Shown in pieces: positions 10,909 to 22,663 of a stretch of DNA of 64,000 nt. The position numbers were made by a program, and so were the translations under genes. The DNA lies in assembly GCA_963576725.1 (NCBI GenBank), contig OY755237.1, positions 54,721,805-54,785,804 on the forward strand. The letters run 5' to 3'. A model generated the notes under the pieces. It worked only from the letters and a program-made list of their open reading frames with translations, was not told the DNA's origin and did not search any database. How positions within the stretch are numbered: the stretch's first letter is position 1; the number at the start of each line of letters is the position of its first letter. This DNA comes from Azorinus chamasolen. Taxonomy: Eukaryota > Mollusca > Bivalvia > Cardiida > Solecurtidae.

Positions 10909-11006
10909 TTTCTCCACCAAACCCTATACTCTGACCACTATTTAGAATTGTCTCTTCGAGATGATTCTAAAGTGTGGTCACAGTATAGGATTTGGTGGAG
11001 AAATAA
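10909..11006. repeat. Type-E hairpin
   Basis: Arms TTTCTCCACCAAACCCTATA and TATAGGATTTGGTGGAGAAA are nearly perfect complements; the inner arms GACCACTATTTAGAAT / ATTCTAAAGTGTGGTC also pair. Confidence 0.65.
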
Positions 11007-11149
11007 AGAAGCTATGCTAGAAAATGTTTAAATTTACACATCTTATCCGGAGCAATGTATGAATGATACAGAAATTGCTCCTTACTACATTATATCCATC
11101 ATGATTGTGAACAAATGTGTGAAGTTTGACGACGACAATTGTTTTGGAT

Positions 11150-11362
11150 TTTAGGCTATTTTTTTTTATTCAAGGGACATAACCCTGTGAAAAATAATCA
11201 AGCCAAATTTTTTCCCAGGATATGCACAACTACACTTCACTGCTGTGAAGTTTATTGAGATCTGCCCAGCCATTGTTTAGAAGAAGCACAGACACAGACA
11301 GACAGACAGTACAAAATCAATGTGTTTCCCTCCAAACTCACTACATAGGGGGAGACATAATT
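11150..11362. repeat. Mollusc-type repeat ending GGGGGAGACATAAT
   Basis: It contains AAGGGACATAACCC, then a run of ACAGACAGACAG, and ends GGGGGAGACATAATTTC. The same order (aggregated GACA tract then GGGGGAGACATAAT) closes the tandem array at about 42030, so the two are related. Confidence 0.45.
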
Positions 11363-11819
11363 TCTTTTATAATCTTCATCAGTAGCTTTCAAAACTTCCT
11401 AATCACAAATAATGCCAGGTAGAACTGATAATGATAACCATGAGATAAAAAGCTAGACAATGATTAGCATAAACAATAAATCACTACCTGACCATTGTGC
11501 CTTCAGCACTTTCTGCACCTAATATTGCTCAACTTAGATCAGTATAATGATAACTAAAGCCTTAACAATACAAACAGAAGAGATAATTTTGGTTTGGAAA
11601 ATCAATACCGTCAACTGAAACAAAATGGGCTCTGAACCATTGGATTGCAGGTCAAAAGACTGTCTGAATAACAACTACTCTTCAACCTATGAGAGCTGAA
11701 TTTTCGAAGCAGATTGATCCATCATCGTTTTACCGTTAAAACTTTACCTAATGAATATTTATGCAAGACTCTGCCCATTATGTATGTTAATTTAGTTCTT
11801 GTATTAAATATGTATTAAC
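11363..11819. other. Unique non-coding sequence
   Basis: No repeat core, RNA gene or convincing coding exon. A possible micro-exon on the minus strand near 11490-11520 was considered and rejected. Confidence 0.4.
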
Positions 11820-12050
11820 ACTTAACTCCATGAATATTCATGAAAGAAATAATGCTATCATGAATATTAATAAGCTGATATTTTATGACACATAAAATTA
11901 GGATTTTTTGGCCAAGACAGAATATGACATATATTTTTTCAATGTCAAACAGAGATGACCCTGATCTGGCAGTTCCTATAGGAGCCTTCTGATCTGGGTC
12001 TTCTCTGTTTACAATGACACAGAAAGGCATATTTATGGAGTAAAGGGTAA
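11820..12050 (+). mobile_element. Type-A MITE
   Basis: Left end with CTCCATGAATATTCATG, full-length body, hairpin with eroded left arm (AAACAGAGATGACCCTGATC) and right end ATTTATGGAGTAAAGGG. Confidence 0.65.
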
Positions 12051-13009
12051 AAGAACTTCATTGCAATGGCAGTAAAGAAATAAGATCTGTAAGCAACCAG
12101 TAGCAAACTCTGAAGTCTGAATTGCAGGTAAATGAAGGGTTAATGTGATGTCAACTGTGAATGACTGGATCAAATTTGCTAGAGGATATTGAAGACACTG
12201 ATCAAAGGGCTCATCTGGCAGTACTCCGATCTGTATCAACACTGACTGCAAATTCAGGGTTAAATGTTGTAATTGCACGCCAATGTATTCTCTCATGCAC
12301 TGAGCAAACTGGGATGGTACATGGGCTGCATTGGGACACAAAAAACAACTTGTGGCAACTATACTAGAGAGAGATTTGGTTGTTTCGGCCTATAATCTTC
12401 CTCCTTGTCTAAATACTATCACCACATGAACAGCAATATGTTTACTTTGGAGTGACAAGTGATAAAATTTATCATAAGTTATCAAATATGAGTTATAAGA
12501 AGAGGATGAGGTTGATTATCTCTTATCACAAAAAGTGTCATCAGGTCACAGGTGTCCCAACTATATGTTTGATTTTGCTGTGAAAAATAATTTCTAACTC
12601 ACTTGAATATCCTTAACCTTTAAAGCGCCAGACCTTTAAAGTGCCGGAACCAAGTATACTCTGTCTGTCTGCCTCCCAAAACAATCCACAGGTACCGGTA
12701 CCTCCTAATTACCTTAAAGTTACTATAATGGTGGCAAATTGAATTATTCAGCTTTGTAAAGTGATGGAGAGAAGACATAAGGTGTCTGAATACTTAGGGT
12801 AACTATAGAGTACCAACATCAAAGCACACATTACTAGACAAAATAAAACCCAGAGATAATATCATAATAGCACAAATGTTGTTTTTTCTGGCAATTGCTG
12901 CATTTAGTCATGCTTTTAGAATCATTGAGACCAAAGGTCTAGTGACAAAGAGAAAACCCTATGACATTTGCCTCATGTATGCAAATTATGCAAGTCTGCT
13001 GAGTTCACA
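12051..13009. other. Non-coding; one decayed hairpin
   Basis: A hairpin of type C/H lies at about 12160-12262 (AGACACTGATCAAAGGGCTC). The GTGATGGAGAGAAGACATAAG block near 12760 recurs elsewhere in the window. No gene seen. Confidence 0.4.
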
Positions 13010-13255
13010 CTTTCCCTCATAAATATGCCTTTGCAAACAGATTAGATCCTATAGCAGCAATCTGGTTTACCATTAGGGTCTGCCTTGTGTGCTTATGATT
13101 TAATATAGATAATTATGATTCAACAGTTTCTGCATGAGCCAAAATGACATGTGTCCGTACATGTGTGTCATTATAAAATTTTATGCTAGCTAATAAATTT
13201 TCAAGATGTTAATACATGTATTTTTTCCTGAATCAACAGGGAAAATGTTGAATGT
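13010..13255 (-). mobile_element. Type-A MITE, decayed
   Basis: CTTTCCCTCATAAATATGCC, GCAAACAGATTAGATCC and GGGTCTGCCTTGTGTGCTTA are the recognisable blocks, in reverse orientation; the right half (AATTTTCAAGATGTTAATAC) is diverged. Confidence 0.5.
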
Positions 13256-13766
13256 CGTCTCCAGAATTCCTCAAAAAGTATCCTCTACCAGTAACAGTTT
13301 CTTCCATGTATCTATATATAGGCTCTTAGTGTCAACTAGCGTGGATCCTGATGAGATACAGAGTTACTCAGCATCAGGATCCAGTCTATTTGCGTAAGTA
13401 ATCAACAATTCACCCTAGACTGCTGTAGGTTAGAAAACATCATCTTACATAACATTACACTTGTGTGAAAGCCACGATGACATGATATACCTGCAGAAAA
13501 TTTAAGACTTTCCCACAGAATATAAATTAGATCATTTCCCACAATGGATTAGTTTATGTCCTGATAAAATTCTCAGACAGTTTTGATCCTGATCAGATGT
13601 CTAGTAAATGGGTGTGTCATCTGAGGATTCAAGCTGTTTGACCCTCTGATTATATTTTTGAAGAAAACACTGAAGAAAACATTGAAGAACACTAAACAGT
13701 TTGAAAGAAGCAATGTGTTGAAAGGCTTATGCAAAGCCTAAGTGTCATGTTTATGGTTTAAGTTTT
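13256..13766. other. Non-coding with two type-F hairpins
   Basis: Type-F hairpins at about 13328-13398 (GTGGATCCTGATGAGATAC, CAGCATCAGGATCCAG) and 13567-13640 (TTTGATCCTGATCAGATG). No gene recognised. Confidence 0.5.
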
Positions 13767-15398
13767 AACAAGAGGGCCAGAATGGCCCTGAAGCGCTCAC
13801 CAGACAATCAGAGGAGAAGATTTTAACTATATGTTTCTATAGAAAACTAGCCTGCCCTGGGGCTGGGCTATTTTTGACCCAAGAGGCACAATTTATATAA
13901 CTTTTGTAGAGGACCTGGACATGATGCTATGTGCCAAATATGAAAGCTGAGAGCCTTCCAGTTTCAGAGAAGAAGATTTTCAAAGATTTCACTATTTGTT
14001 TCTATTGAAAACTGCCCACCCCTAGGGCGGGGCCAATTTTGACCCTGAGACCATAATTTATATAACTTTTGTAGACGACCTGAACATGATGCTATATGTG
14101 CCAAATATGAAAGCTGAGAGCCTTCAAGTTTCAGAGAAGAAGATTTTCAAAGATTTCACTTTTTGTTTCTATTGAAAACTGCCCACCCATGGGGCGGGGC
14201 CAATTCTGACCCTGGGGCCATAATTTATACAACTTTTGTAGAGGACCTATATATGATGCTATGTGCCGAATATGAAAGCTGAGAACCTTCCAGTTTCAGA
14301 GGAAAAGATTTTCAAAGATTTCACTATTTGTTTCTATTGAAAACTGCCCATCCCTGGGGTGGGGCCAATTTTGACCCCGGGGCAATACTTTATATAACTT
14401 TTGTAGAGGACCTGAACATGATGCTACATTGTATGTGCCAAATATGAAAGCTGAGAACCTTCCAGTTTCAGACGAAAAGATTTTCAAAGATTTCACTATT
14501 TGTTTCTATTGAAAACTGCCCACCCCTGGGGCATAATTTATATAACTTTTGTAGAGGACCTGAACATGATGCTATGTGCCAAATATGAAAGCTGAGAGCA
14601 TTCCAGATTCAGAGAAGAAGATTTTCAAAAATTTCACTATTTGTTTCTATTGAAAACCGCCCACCCCTGGGGCGGGGCCAATTTTGACCCTGGGGCCATA
14701 ATTTATAAAACTTTTGTAGAGGACCTGAACATGATGCTATGTGCCAAATATGAAAGCTGAGAGCCTTCCAGTTTCAGAGAAGAAGATTTTCAAAGATTTC
14801 ACTATTTGTTTCTATTGAAAACTGCCCACCCCTGGGGCGGGGCCAATTTTGACCCCGGGGCCATAATTTATATAACTTTTGTAGAGGACCTGAACATGAT
14901 GCTATGTGCTAAATATGAAAGCTGAGAACCTTCCAGTTTCAGAGGAGAAGATTTTCAAAGTTTGCACTATATGATTCTATTGAAAACTGCCCACCCCTGG
15001 GGCGGGGCCAATTTTGACCCCAGGGCCATAATTTATATAACTTTTGTAGAGGACCTGAACATGATGCTATGTGCCAATTATAAAAGCTGAGAACCTTCTG
15101 GTTTCAGAGGAGAAGATTTTCAAAGTTTTACTATATGTTTCTATTGAAAACAAGGCACCCCTGGGGCGGGGTCAATTTCGACCCCAGGGGCATAATTTAT
15201 ATAACTTTTGTAGAGGACCTGAATATGATGCTATGTGCCAAAGATGAAAGTTGAGATTCCTGTAGATTCAGAGAAGAAGATTTTTAAAGGTTCAAATTGT
15301 TGACGACGAACGACGCACGACGCACGACGCACGCCGACGGACAACGGGCGATCACAAAAGCTCACCCTGAGCACTTTGTGCTCTGGTGAGCTAAAAAC
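13767..15398. repeat. Large tandem array, about ten units of 165 bp
   Basis: It starts AACAAGAGGGCCAGAATGGC and ends GGTGAGCTAAAAAC, the termini seen in the short repeat at 2546. Between them lie about ten head-to-tail units. The block GATTTCACTATTTGTTTC recurs at 13985, 14152, 14317, 14489, 14630, 14795, 14960, 15125 and 15289, so spacing is 164-172 bp with one shortened unit of 141. Each unit carries a GGGGCGGGGCCAATTTTGAC block. The array ends in CGACGAACGACGCACGACG and a hairpin AGCTCACC...GGTGAGCT. No sustained reading frame. Confidence 0.75.
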
Positions 15399-16045
15399 AG
15401 AATCCTTCAGTTACAATTTATACTATTACACTAGGGTTGATTTGACAGGCATTTTATCCCTTTGAATAAGGAAAACACATGCACTGGCAATTGTGAGCAG
15501 TGTAGACCCAGATCAGAGGGCTCCTACAGCAGTCTTCTGATCAGGGTCTGCATTGTTTGTCATTCAAAATCCTCTAGCAAGTTTAGGCCTTTCATACTGA
15601 GTGGACTCTAATTAAACACTGATGGGATATGAGTTAACAAAATTATTTTTCATAACATTAAGTACAGCCTCTCTACAATAGCACCTCAGTGACAAGATGA
15701 CACTGGTTAGCAAACCCATTTCATTGCGGCTCTGGTTCAATACTGGGTATGGGAAGAATGCAACAGGGTAGAAAGCTTTCCAATCCAGACATACAAGGTT
15801 TTTTCTTGGTTCCTCCCACATAAATAACCACATAAGTCATCATTCAAGTTATCGAGAATGATTTGAATCAGTTGTTTCATAATCGATATAAAATATATAT
15901 TGTTTAAAAGAAGTTTTCGGCAGATGGTTGCTTAATACAGTGATAGTTATGCAGAAAGCTCCTATACAAGTTCTGCATCACTTTTATCTTGTGGAATAAC
16001 CCAAGAATGCTGCAATTTCAAAGTGGAATGGGCCATCAGTATTTA
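15399..16045. other. Non-coding with type-C hairpin and D fragment
   Basis: Type-C hairpin at about 15493-15562 (AGTGTAGACCCAGATCAGAG). A type-D relic lies at about 15925-15995 (TTATGCAGAAAGCTCC). No gene seen. Confidence 0.5.
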
Positions 16046-16285
16046 GCCCTTTACACCTTAAATACACCTTTCTATGCTGTGGCAAACAGAGCAGACCCTG
16101 ATCAGACAGCTCCAATAGGAGAAGTCATCTGATCAGGGTCTGCTCTGTTTGCTTATAATATAATAGGGATGTGATTCTGCCTTGGTCAAATCTTCCTGCA
16201 TCTGTGTGTTATTATCACAATAAATCTAATCAATATTCATGATTTTATTATTTCTAACATGAATATTCATGAAGTAAATGCCTTA
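16046..16285 (-). mobile_element. Type-A MITE
   Basis: CCCTTTACACCTTAAATACACC on the left, a near-complete hairpin GGCAAACAGAGCAGACCCTG...GATCAGGGTCTGCTCTG, and ATGAATATTCATGAAGTAAA on the right. Both hairpin arms here carry the CCTGAT form, unlike most copies. Confidence 0.65.
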
Positions 16286-17032
16286 ATGGTTACCTATTCA
16301 GTTCATTCATACTGAAAGACAAATTTGTTTGAATGACAAACAGTGCAGACCATAGAGGGTTCTTCCAGAAGCCCTCTGATCTGGGTCTACACTGTTGGCA
16401 ACTGTCATTACATTCAAAGGGATAACCAGCAAGGGACAAACAAGTTCTTGGAAACAAGGCGTCCATTATTACAGTTCAAGCCCATTGTGAATTTATATAC
16501 ATGTAACAGTGTAAATTAACCAAAACATTTAATTGCAAAGTATAAGCAATACATCAAGACAATATACCGGTATGACTGAAATTTCCTGTTTCAAACACAT
16601 TACTCATAATCACCAAGCCTATTAACAAACGCCTCAAACAAACGCCTTTGTGGCAGCCTTTGCAAATAAAGTAGACACATATCAAATGGCACCTATAGGA
16701 GCTGTCTGATCAGGGTCTCCTCTGTTTGTTTATGGTTTAATATAGATCTTAATATTCTACAGTTTCTGCCAAAGCCAAAATGCCATGAGTTCATAATATT
16801 ATACCATAGCAAAAAAATAATCTAATAAAATATTCATGACGTTATTTTTTCTTGCATGAATATTCAACAGAGAAAGGGTTAAGCTATCCTGCTGAAAAGG
16901 AAGACATCTGCTAAAATCTGATTTGTCCAAACTTGTCCCAGTATCAATCAGCTTGGATCCTGATTAATTTGGTGTGTCATTTGGACTCAAGCTGCATATG
17001 TCAGTCAGGTGGCACTCAGCATGATGGGGATT
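16286..17032. other. Non-coding: C hairpin, A MITE, F hairpin
   Basis: Type-C hairpin at about 16335-16402. Reverse type-A MITE at about 16640-16877, with GCAAATAAAGTAGACAC and a clear AGAAAGGG-TTAA end. Type-F hairpin at about 16932-17008. No gene seen. Confidence 0.5.
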
Positions 17033-17265
17033 ACCCCTTTAACCATGATATACACCTTTTTATGCCTTTGCAAACAGAATAGACTCAGATCAGATGGTTT
17101 CTATAGAAGCCATGTGATCAGGGTCTGCTCTGTTTGCTTATGAAATAATATAGACCTGATTGTACAGCTTCTGTCATAGCTAAAAATTACTAGGTTCACA
17201 CGTCACTATGAAAATGCAGTTAATTAATATTCACGAGATCATGATTTTTTACATAAGTCAGGGGA
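17033..17265 (-). mobile_element. Type-A MITE, right end lost
   Basis: CCCTTTAACCATGATATACACC, then hairpin GCAAACAGAATAGACTCAG / GATCAGGGTCTGCTCTG, then the body in reverse. The expected TTAA end is not visible. Confidence 0.55.
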
Positions 17266-17994
17266 CAGAAATTCTTGAAATTGACACTTGTCAATATATT
17301 GAAAGAAGACAGACAAGCAAGCTCACTTGCCCTGCAATATAGACAAAGATGGCCAATTCACATATACAGGATGAGCAGACAAGTAAAGTAAAGAAAGAGT
17401 AAAATTACAACGTCTTATCACAAGCCATGCAGATTTCAAACACAATACTGTCTTACAGAACAGACAGGCTGTTCAGTCCTTCTTTTTCTATGTAAATATC
17501 TAAACTACCACCACTAACAAGCTTATTCATTACTTTTATCAAAAGAATATTCTGATATACTAAATACATGTACTATATCGATGTAAAAACACAAATTCAA
17601 GATTAAATCAAAATCAAACACAATCAAAATCTTAGAGGTCTGTGGAAAGGACCAAGGAATCCAACAATATCACAATCAAACATGCCAAAATCAAAGAAAC
17701 CCACACAAGCATGAGAGTGCACGGGTGCATCATGTGCCAACTTCACATATTTTGGGAATATTTCAGGAACACACAAACGCAAAAACCAAAACCTTCAAAT
17801 TATATCTGCTGATACAAGTACATACCTAATGAGGCACATTTGACCGAAGAAAAAAATTATATATATTATGGTAGAACCTCTCTATGGCGCCATTTAATTC
17901 TTTCCCTAACAAATTCTGGTGTCTGCTTACTTTGTCGTCTGCTACCATTTTCATTTTTTTAAAATTTTCTTCATTTTTGTTTCAAATACATAGA
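17266..17994. other. Unique non-coding sequence
   Basis: No repeat core or gene recognised in this AT-rich stretch. Confidence 0.4.
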
Positions 17995-18080
17995 AACAAA
18001 CAGTTTGGATCCATATGAGACACTGGTTACTTAGTGTCTAATATGGATCCAAGCTGGTTACATAGGTAATCAAAGATGTG
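17995..18080. repeat. Type-F hairpin
   Basis: CAAACAGTTTGGATCCATAT pairs with ATATGGATCCAAGCTGGTT around an AGACACTGGTTACTTAGTGTCT tip read in part. It is followed by ATAGGTAATCAAAGATG, a right flank shared with the copy at about 36540-36640. Confidence 0.6.
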
Positions 18081-18100
18081 ACACTGGCAGCGAAAGAGTT

Positions 18101-18306
18101 AACCCTTTACTTCATGAAGAAATAATAACTGAATATCAATTTGCTGAGTTTTTATAATAGCATTTGAAGACGGGAAATTTGGCCATGTAGAATCAGATCT
18201 ACATGATTCCATAAGCAAACAGAGAAGATTCTGATCAGACGGCTCCTACAGGAGCAGTCTGATCTGAGTCTATTCCATTTGCAAAGGCATTCAAAGTTGT
18301 TAAAGA
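18101..18306 (+). mobile_element. Type-A MITE
   Basis: TTAACCCTTTACTTCATGAA on the left; hairpin GCAAACAGAGAAGATTCTG / ATCTGAGTCTATTCC in the centre; right end decayed. Non-coding. Confidence 0.6.
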
Positions 18307-18529
18307 ATTAATAAAGCCCCAAAACTACCCCAACATGGCTCATTTAATGCAGATGATGGACTGTATCAGCAGATAAACAGACGATGTGGGTGCAAAACTG
18401 ACAGAAATATTACCATAGTAGGGGTCTGTAAATACTAAACTGCCCGTGGAATTGTAGTGTGCTGGTTGGGCTGAGTGGTCACCTCTCCAGTCATCTTTGA
18501 AAGAGAAAGGAACAAAAGAATGCAATACA

Positions 18530-18905
18530 GTAGGACCTCTCAATAACAGACACCAAAAACATTTATAATTCCGGGTTATAACCTGTTACTCCATCCTGAT
18601 GAGTCTTATGAATATTAATTAGATGAATTGTTATAATAGCATATGAACACGGGAATTTGTAGCCATGGAAAAACTGTAGAATCAGGTCCATATTATTCCA
18701 TAAGAAACCAGCAGACCCTGATCAGACTGCTCCTACAGGTGCTGTATTATCTGAGTCTACTCTGTTTGAAAATGCATATTATGGAGTAAAGGGCTAAGGT
18801 CGATGGGTAGCATAATGCAGAATCATTGAGAATGGACGTTTTGCAGAAAGCTCTGATGACCTGCATTAAGCAGCCAGCTGCTTTTAAAAACACTTACCGG
18901 TATGT
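18530..18905. mobile_element. Type-D MITE hosting a nested type-A MITE
   Basis: D starts TA-CAGTAGGACCTCTCAATA near 18529 and resumes after the nested A element (about 18585-18797) with GCAGAAAGCTCTGATGACC and a GTGGTCACTGCTG-type end. The nested A copy has the hairpin AGCAGACCCTGATCAGACTG and the end GGAGTAAAGGGCTAA. Confidence 0.5.
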
Positions 18906-19416
18906 TTATTTATTAAGTGGTCACTGCTGAAGCATTCTGTTGTAATATCTAAACAATAAACAAGAGAAAGGATAGGGGTAATGTGATAAGAAATAAGTGT
19001 GTGCTACAGTTAACCATACTCAATGTTCAACGACTTATTAAATAATTGGAACCAAATTCTTCATATAGTCTGACAAACATTAATCTGGAAACAACAAGAA
19101 GATTTGCAAATTCCTTGCAAATATTATGAAAGAACAACATTAAATCCTTTGTGGATAACAGAGGTATAAGTTTCTACATGTACTAGGTTTGCTACCAATG
19201 TAGACAGAGACTGTCACTTCATCTTTCATGCAGCACCTCAACCAAGTCTGCTGTGTTTGATACTCATCGACATCTACAGTAATTATACTAAATATTCCAC
19301 ATTTCAATCTAAGACAAATGGTGTAGATCCAGATCAGACTGCTCTTGAAGGAGCAGTTTGTTGAACAGTTAATTCAGGGTCTACTATATTTTTTACACCA
19401 TGCATTGATTTCCTTT
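18906..19416. other. Non-coding with a type-H hairpin
   Basis: Type-H hairpin at about 19316-19395: ACAAATGGTGTAGATCCAG, CTGCTCTTGAAGGAGCAG, then an insertion-bearing right arm. No gene recognised. Confidence 0.45.
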
Positions 19417-19640
19417 AACCCTTTAACTCAATAGATACACCCTTTAATGCTTTTACAAACAGAGCAGACTCAGACTGACACCTCCTACAGGAGTTGTTTG
19501 ATCTGGGTATATTCTGTTTGCTTATGGACTATAAAAGATCTAATTCTACAGATTCTAAAATGGTCAAAAATTTCATTCTTTGTTAATCAACATGATAAAT
19601 TTTTCATGAATCAAAAGGTGCAAGCTTGACAGTCTGGTTT
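19417..19640 (-). mobile_element. Type-A MITE, decayed
   Basis: TTTAACCCTTTAACTCAATAG, hairpin ACAAACAGAGCAGACTCAG / GATCTGGGTATATTCTG, then reverse body (GATCTAATTCTACAGATTC). Right end not found. Confidence 0.5.
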
Positions 19641-19825
19641 ACAAATCATGTCCTGAGGAGAGATTTGAGGTTACATGGTTGTAACATAGCTGCAAATCTA
19701 GATCAACACATCAAAAATGCTAAGACACTTCACAAGTAGTTTGGTTTATCTGCGATGAAATGCAATACTTTTGCATATCGAGAACTTAGAATCTTTCTTT
19801 TTTTTTCATTGCTAACATAATGCTT

Positions 19826-20054
19826 CACCCTTTCCTCCATGAATATTCATGTAAGAAATAATGACATCATGAATATAATTTAGATTAACCAATTACCTCA
19901 TAGGCTATTTTTAGAGCCAACCTCTTTGAATAAATCTACCAAAAAGGAGCATTTACTAGAGAAAAGGAAAAGTTTAGCATTTTGTAGTTTAAAACCATTG
20001 TGATAAATAGAGCATTTGCTCCTATATATGCTTATTTATGGAGTAAAGGGTTAA
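19826..20054 (+). mobile_element. Chimeric A/G MITE
   Basis: The left 60 bp (CCCTTTCCTCCATGAATATT...) are type A and the right end (ATTTATGGAGTAAAGGG-TTAA) is type A. The middle 130 bp are type G in reverse: AACCAATTACCTCATAGGC up to ATAAATAGAGCATTTGCTCC, half of the G hairpin. It is either a G insertion inside A or a recombinant. Confidence 0.5.
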
Positions 20055-21140
20055 GACAGCTAAAACCACAGCATTCCAAAGACACAAAAGCTTGGGAATT
20101 TAAAAACAAGTGTACAAGGTCAATCACAAAAGAAGACTAAACAAGCATGTAAAACCTTAATTTCCCATAACACTCTCTTGACTTAACAAAGAATGGGTAA
20201 AAATTTCCTAATTACCCTTAGTACCAGTATTCAGTCACTCATTCCCACCTCCTCTATGGGTTTATTCTGATCTTTTATAAATTAGACCAACAATGTAAGC
20301 AATTAGTGTACACCCTGGTAAAGTGCTCCTTCAGGAACAACTTGATCTAGGTTTGCATTATTTACCCGATTTTGTCTGCTAGTATTCTTAAGAAAAATAG
20401 GCTATGGTTAAATTTTGTAATTTGCTGCTTCATGTCTATAATTTATGTAAATGTGCTTGTTGAACATATTTAAAGATCAAAATGCCAAAACCCCTTGTTG
20501 AAATTCATATGCACATTTGAAAAAGGAATTTCAATTTTTAACCCTTTACTCCATGAATATGCCTTTATTCTGGTGGGACACCAGGCATCAACAGGTTAAG
20601 TGCATTTATGTCAAGATCCTGGTGCAAGAAACACCTCGATTTTTTGAAACTGAATAAAACTCATAAAACTCTATCATATGAATTATGTATAATTATGATA
20701 CATGAACTTCCTACATACAAATAAGATGAGATCTATTATAATTTTATAACCAACCAGAGCAGACTCTGTTCATATATATGGTTCCTATAGGAGCCATCTT
20801 ATCTAGGTTTACTCTTTTGTGAGGGTGTGAAAAACATTTGTAAAAGGGAATGAGTAAAAGGTTATCATGTGTAATAGTATAAACAAGTGGAATTTTTACA
20901 ACATTTGCTTCAATATTTTATACAAGTAAAATTGCCTTCAACACCTGTTTAAATGGATGAGTGAGTTAAAAATATTCGCAAGGGAGCGGCACATTTCTTC
21001 AACCATAAACTGAATAAACCTCTCATTGCATATGATATCACAATTTTACACAGTACAGTATGAATTGATAAATAACAGGCCATGATCAGGCCACGAAGTG
21101 TCAATATGAGCTTGTTTCTTTACTAGTCTTTTCACATGCT
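20055..21140. other. Non-coding with H and A relics
   Basis: Decayed type-H hairpin at about 20298-20366. Decayed type-A hairpin at about 20752-20830 (AGCAGACTCTGTTCATATA, GGAGCCATCTTATCTAGG). The rest is unique AT-rich sequence without a visible gene. Confidence 0.45.
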
Positions 21141-21395
21141 TAACCCTTTCCTTCATATAGACGCATTTTCATGCATTTGTAAACAGAGTATACCCAGATC
21201 AGATGGCTCCTGTAGGAGCCATCTGATCAGGGTCTGCTCTGTTTGCTTATGAAATAAGATCTGATTCTACAATTTCTACAATGGTAAAAATTCCCTTGTT
21301 ATGATGCCATTATAAAAATTCTTCTAATTAATATTCATAGTACAAAATGTAATTATTTCTGACAAAAATTCATGGACAAAATGACAAAATTCATG
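21141..21395 (-). mobile_element. Type-A/B MITE, right end decayed
   Basis: TTAACCCTTTCCTTCATATAG on the left; a nearly perfect hairpin GTAAACAGAGTATACCCAG...GATCAGGGTCTGCTCTG; then the type-A body in reverse. Confidence 0.6.
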
Positions 21396-21909
21396 ACTGA
21401 AACTTGGGTCCAGATTACACACCATGTCGCTCAGACTCTGTATCTGATCAGCTTTTTGTAACTCAGTTTATAGTGTCTAAAAATGAAGAATTTCTGAGCA
21501 GACAAAATTTTCAGAGCAAGAGAAGGGCTAACATTTTTCTTCTTCTGCGATTTCAGCAGGTCTCTAACTCAAAGAAAATTGGCCCAATTGGGTTATACAA
21601 TTTTTATGATCAATGTTACAGTAACAGGGATGAAACTTATAACAGACCTGTCACATACCTTTGAAAACTAAATTTTATCCATACATTCACACACCTGACT
21701 ACAAATATATTGATCATTCAGCACATGTATAATTTGGACTTAAACATTTAGTAAACAGAGTAAAATGAAGTCTGCTGAAGTTTCATTTGTCATGTTTGAA
21801 AAAGCTATAATGGATCTTGAAGAGCAACTTGAGTAAAGTAAATTACTTCCAGCCTTTCATTTCGATACAAACTTATTACTCAGGTACATGAAGTATGTTT
21901 TATAATATT
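21396..21909. other. Non-coding; an 86-codon open frame without motif
   Basis: A plus-strand frame (21404-21664) has no recognised domain, no supporting splice context and a repeat-derived flank, so I do not call a gene. Confidence 0.35.
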
Positions 21910-22178
21910 AACCCTTTACTCCATAGAGATGCCTTTTCACACCTTTGCAAACAGAGTAGACCAATATCAGATGGCTCTGCTCTATTTGCTTACAAAATAC
22001 ATGTAACAGATCTATTTCTATCGCCATGGTAAAAACTTCCCTTGTTTATGAATGCAGATTTTTTTTTGTATTGGCAGAAACAGTTAGAATCAGATCTACA
22101 TCATATTGAAAGCAAACAGAGCAGACCCTGATCTGGGTCTACTCTGTTTGCATAGATACTATGGAGATAAGGGTTAAG
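21910..22178. mobile_element. Chimeric type-A MITE with two opposed half-hairpins
   Basis: The left half is a reverse A copy (CCCTTTACTCCATAGAGATG, GCAAACAGAGTAGACC). The right half is a forward copy (GCAAACAGAGCAGACCCTG ATCTGGGTCTACTCTG) ending GGAGATAAGGG-TTAA. Both hairpins have lost their tips. It looks like a recombinant of two copies in opposite orientation. Confidence 0.5.
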
Positions 22179-22410
22179 GGACAAATTGGCATACAGACAG
22201 ACTGACAAATGTTAATCTATATCATCAGTATATGCCTCTCTCACTACCAAAGCAGAAAGGGGGGGGGGGGATTTTCTGCATTACTTTATATATTACCATA
22301 AATTGTCAAGCCATTCGATAACAAGTACACTACATAAGCAAACAACTGGGTCATAAAGAAAAGCTTAGTGTAAATTTTAAAGTTATATGTTTAAATATAT
22401 ACATGTAAGT
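22179..22410. other. Non-coding; poly-G run
   Basis: Short G run near 22259-22270; otherwise unique AT-rich sequence. Confidence 0.4.
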
Positions 22411-22663
22411 TTAACCCCTTACCTCATGAATATATAGGAAGAAATAGTGACTGCATGAATATTAATTAGCCAATTCTTTATAATTGCATTATCAATAAGA
22501 GAATATTTTTCCATGTCAGAGCCTGTAGAATCATATCTATATTTATTTCATAACATAGCAAACAGAACAGAACCTGATCAGACAGTTCCTACAGTAGCTG
22601 TCTGATCTAGGTCTACACTGTTTGCAAAGGTCTGAAAAGATGTTTCTATGAAGTGAAAGGTTA
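22411..22663 (+). mobile_element. Type-A TTAA MITE
   Basis: TTAACCCCTTACCTCATGAAT on the left, hairpin GCAAACAGAACAGAACCTG / ATCTAGGTCTACACTG, right end GAAGTGAAAGG-TTAA. Full-length. Confidence 0.65.

Noticed and set aside
11480..11525. Possible 31-bp minus-strand micro-exon (GTGCAGAAAGTGCTGAAGG...) in matching phase with the exon at 38984
   Set aside because: The acceptor has no pyrimidine tract, the exon is tiny and there is no second line of support; a chance match is likely in 50 kb.
13767..15398. CRISPR-like or satellite reading of the tandem array
   Set aside because: Units are long and directly adjoining with no spacers, and the organism is an animal.
15300..15400. Helitron-like 3' end (hairpin GAGCAC-TTT-GTGCTC followed by CTAA)
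   Set aside because: The hairpin is part of a larger palindrome AGCTCACC...GGTGAGCT, the next base is not T, and no TC-type 5' end was found.
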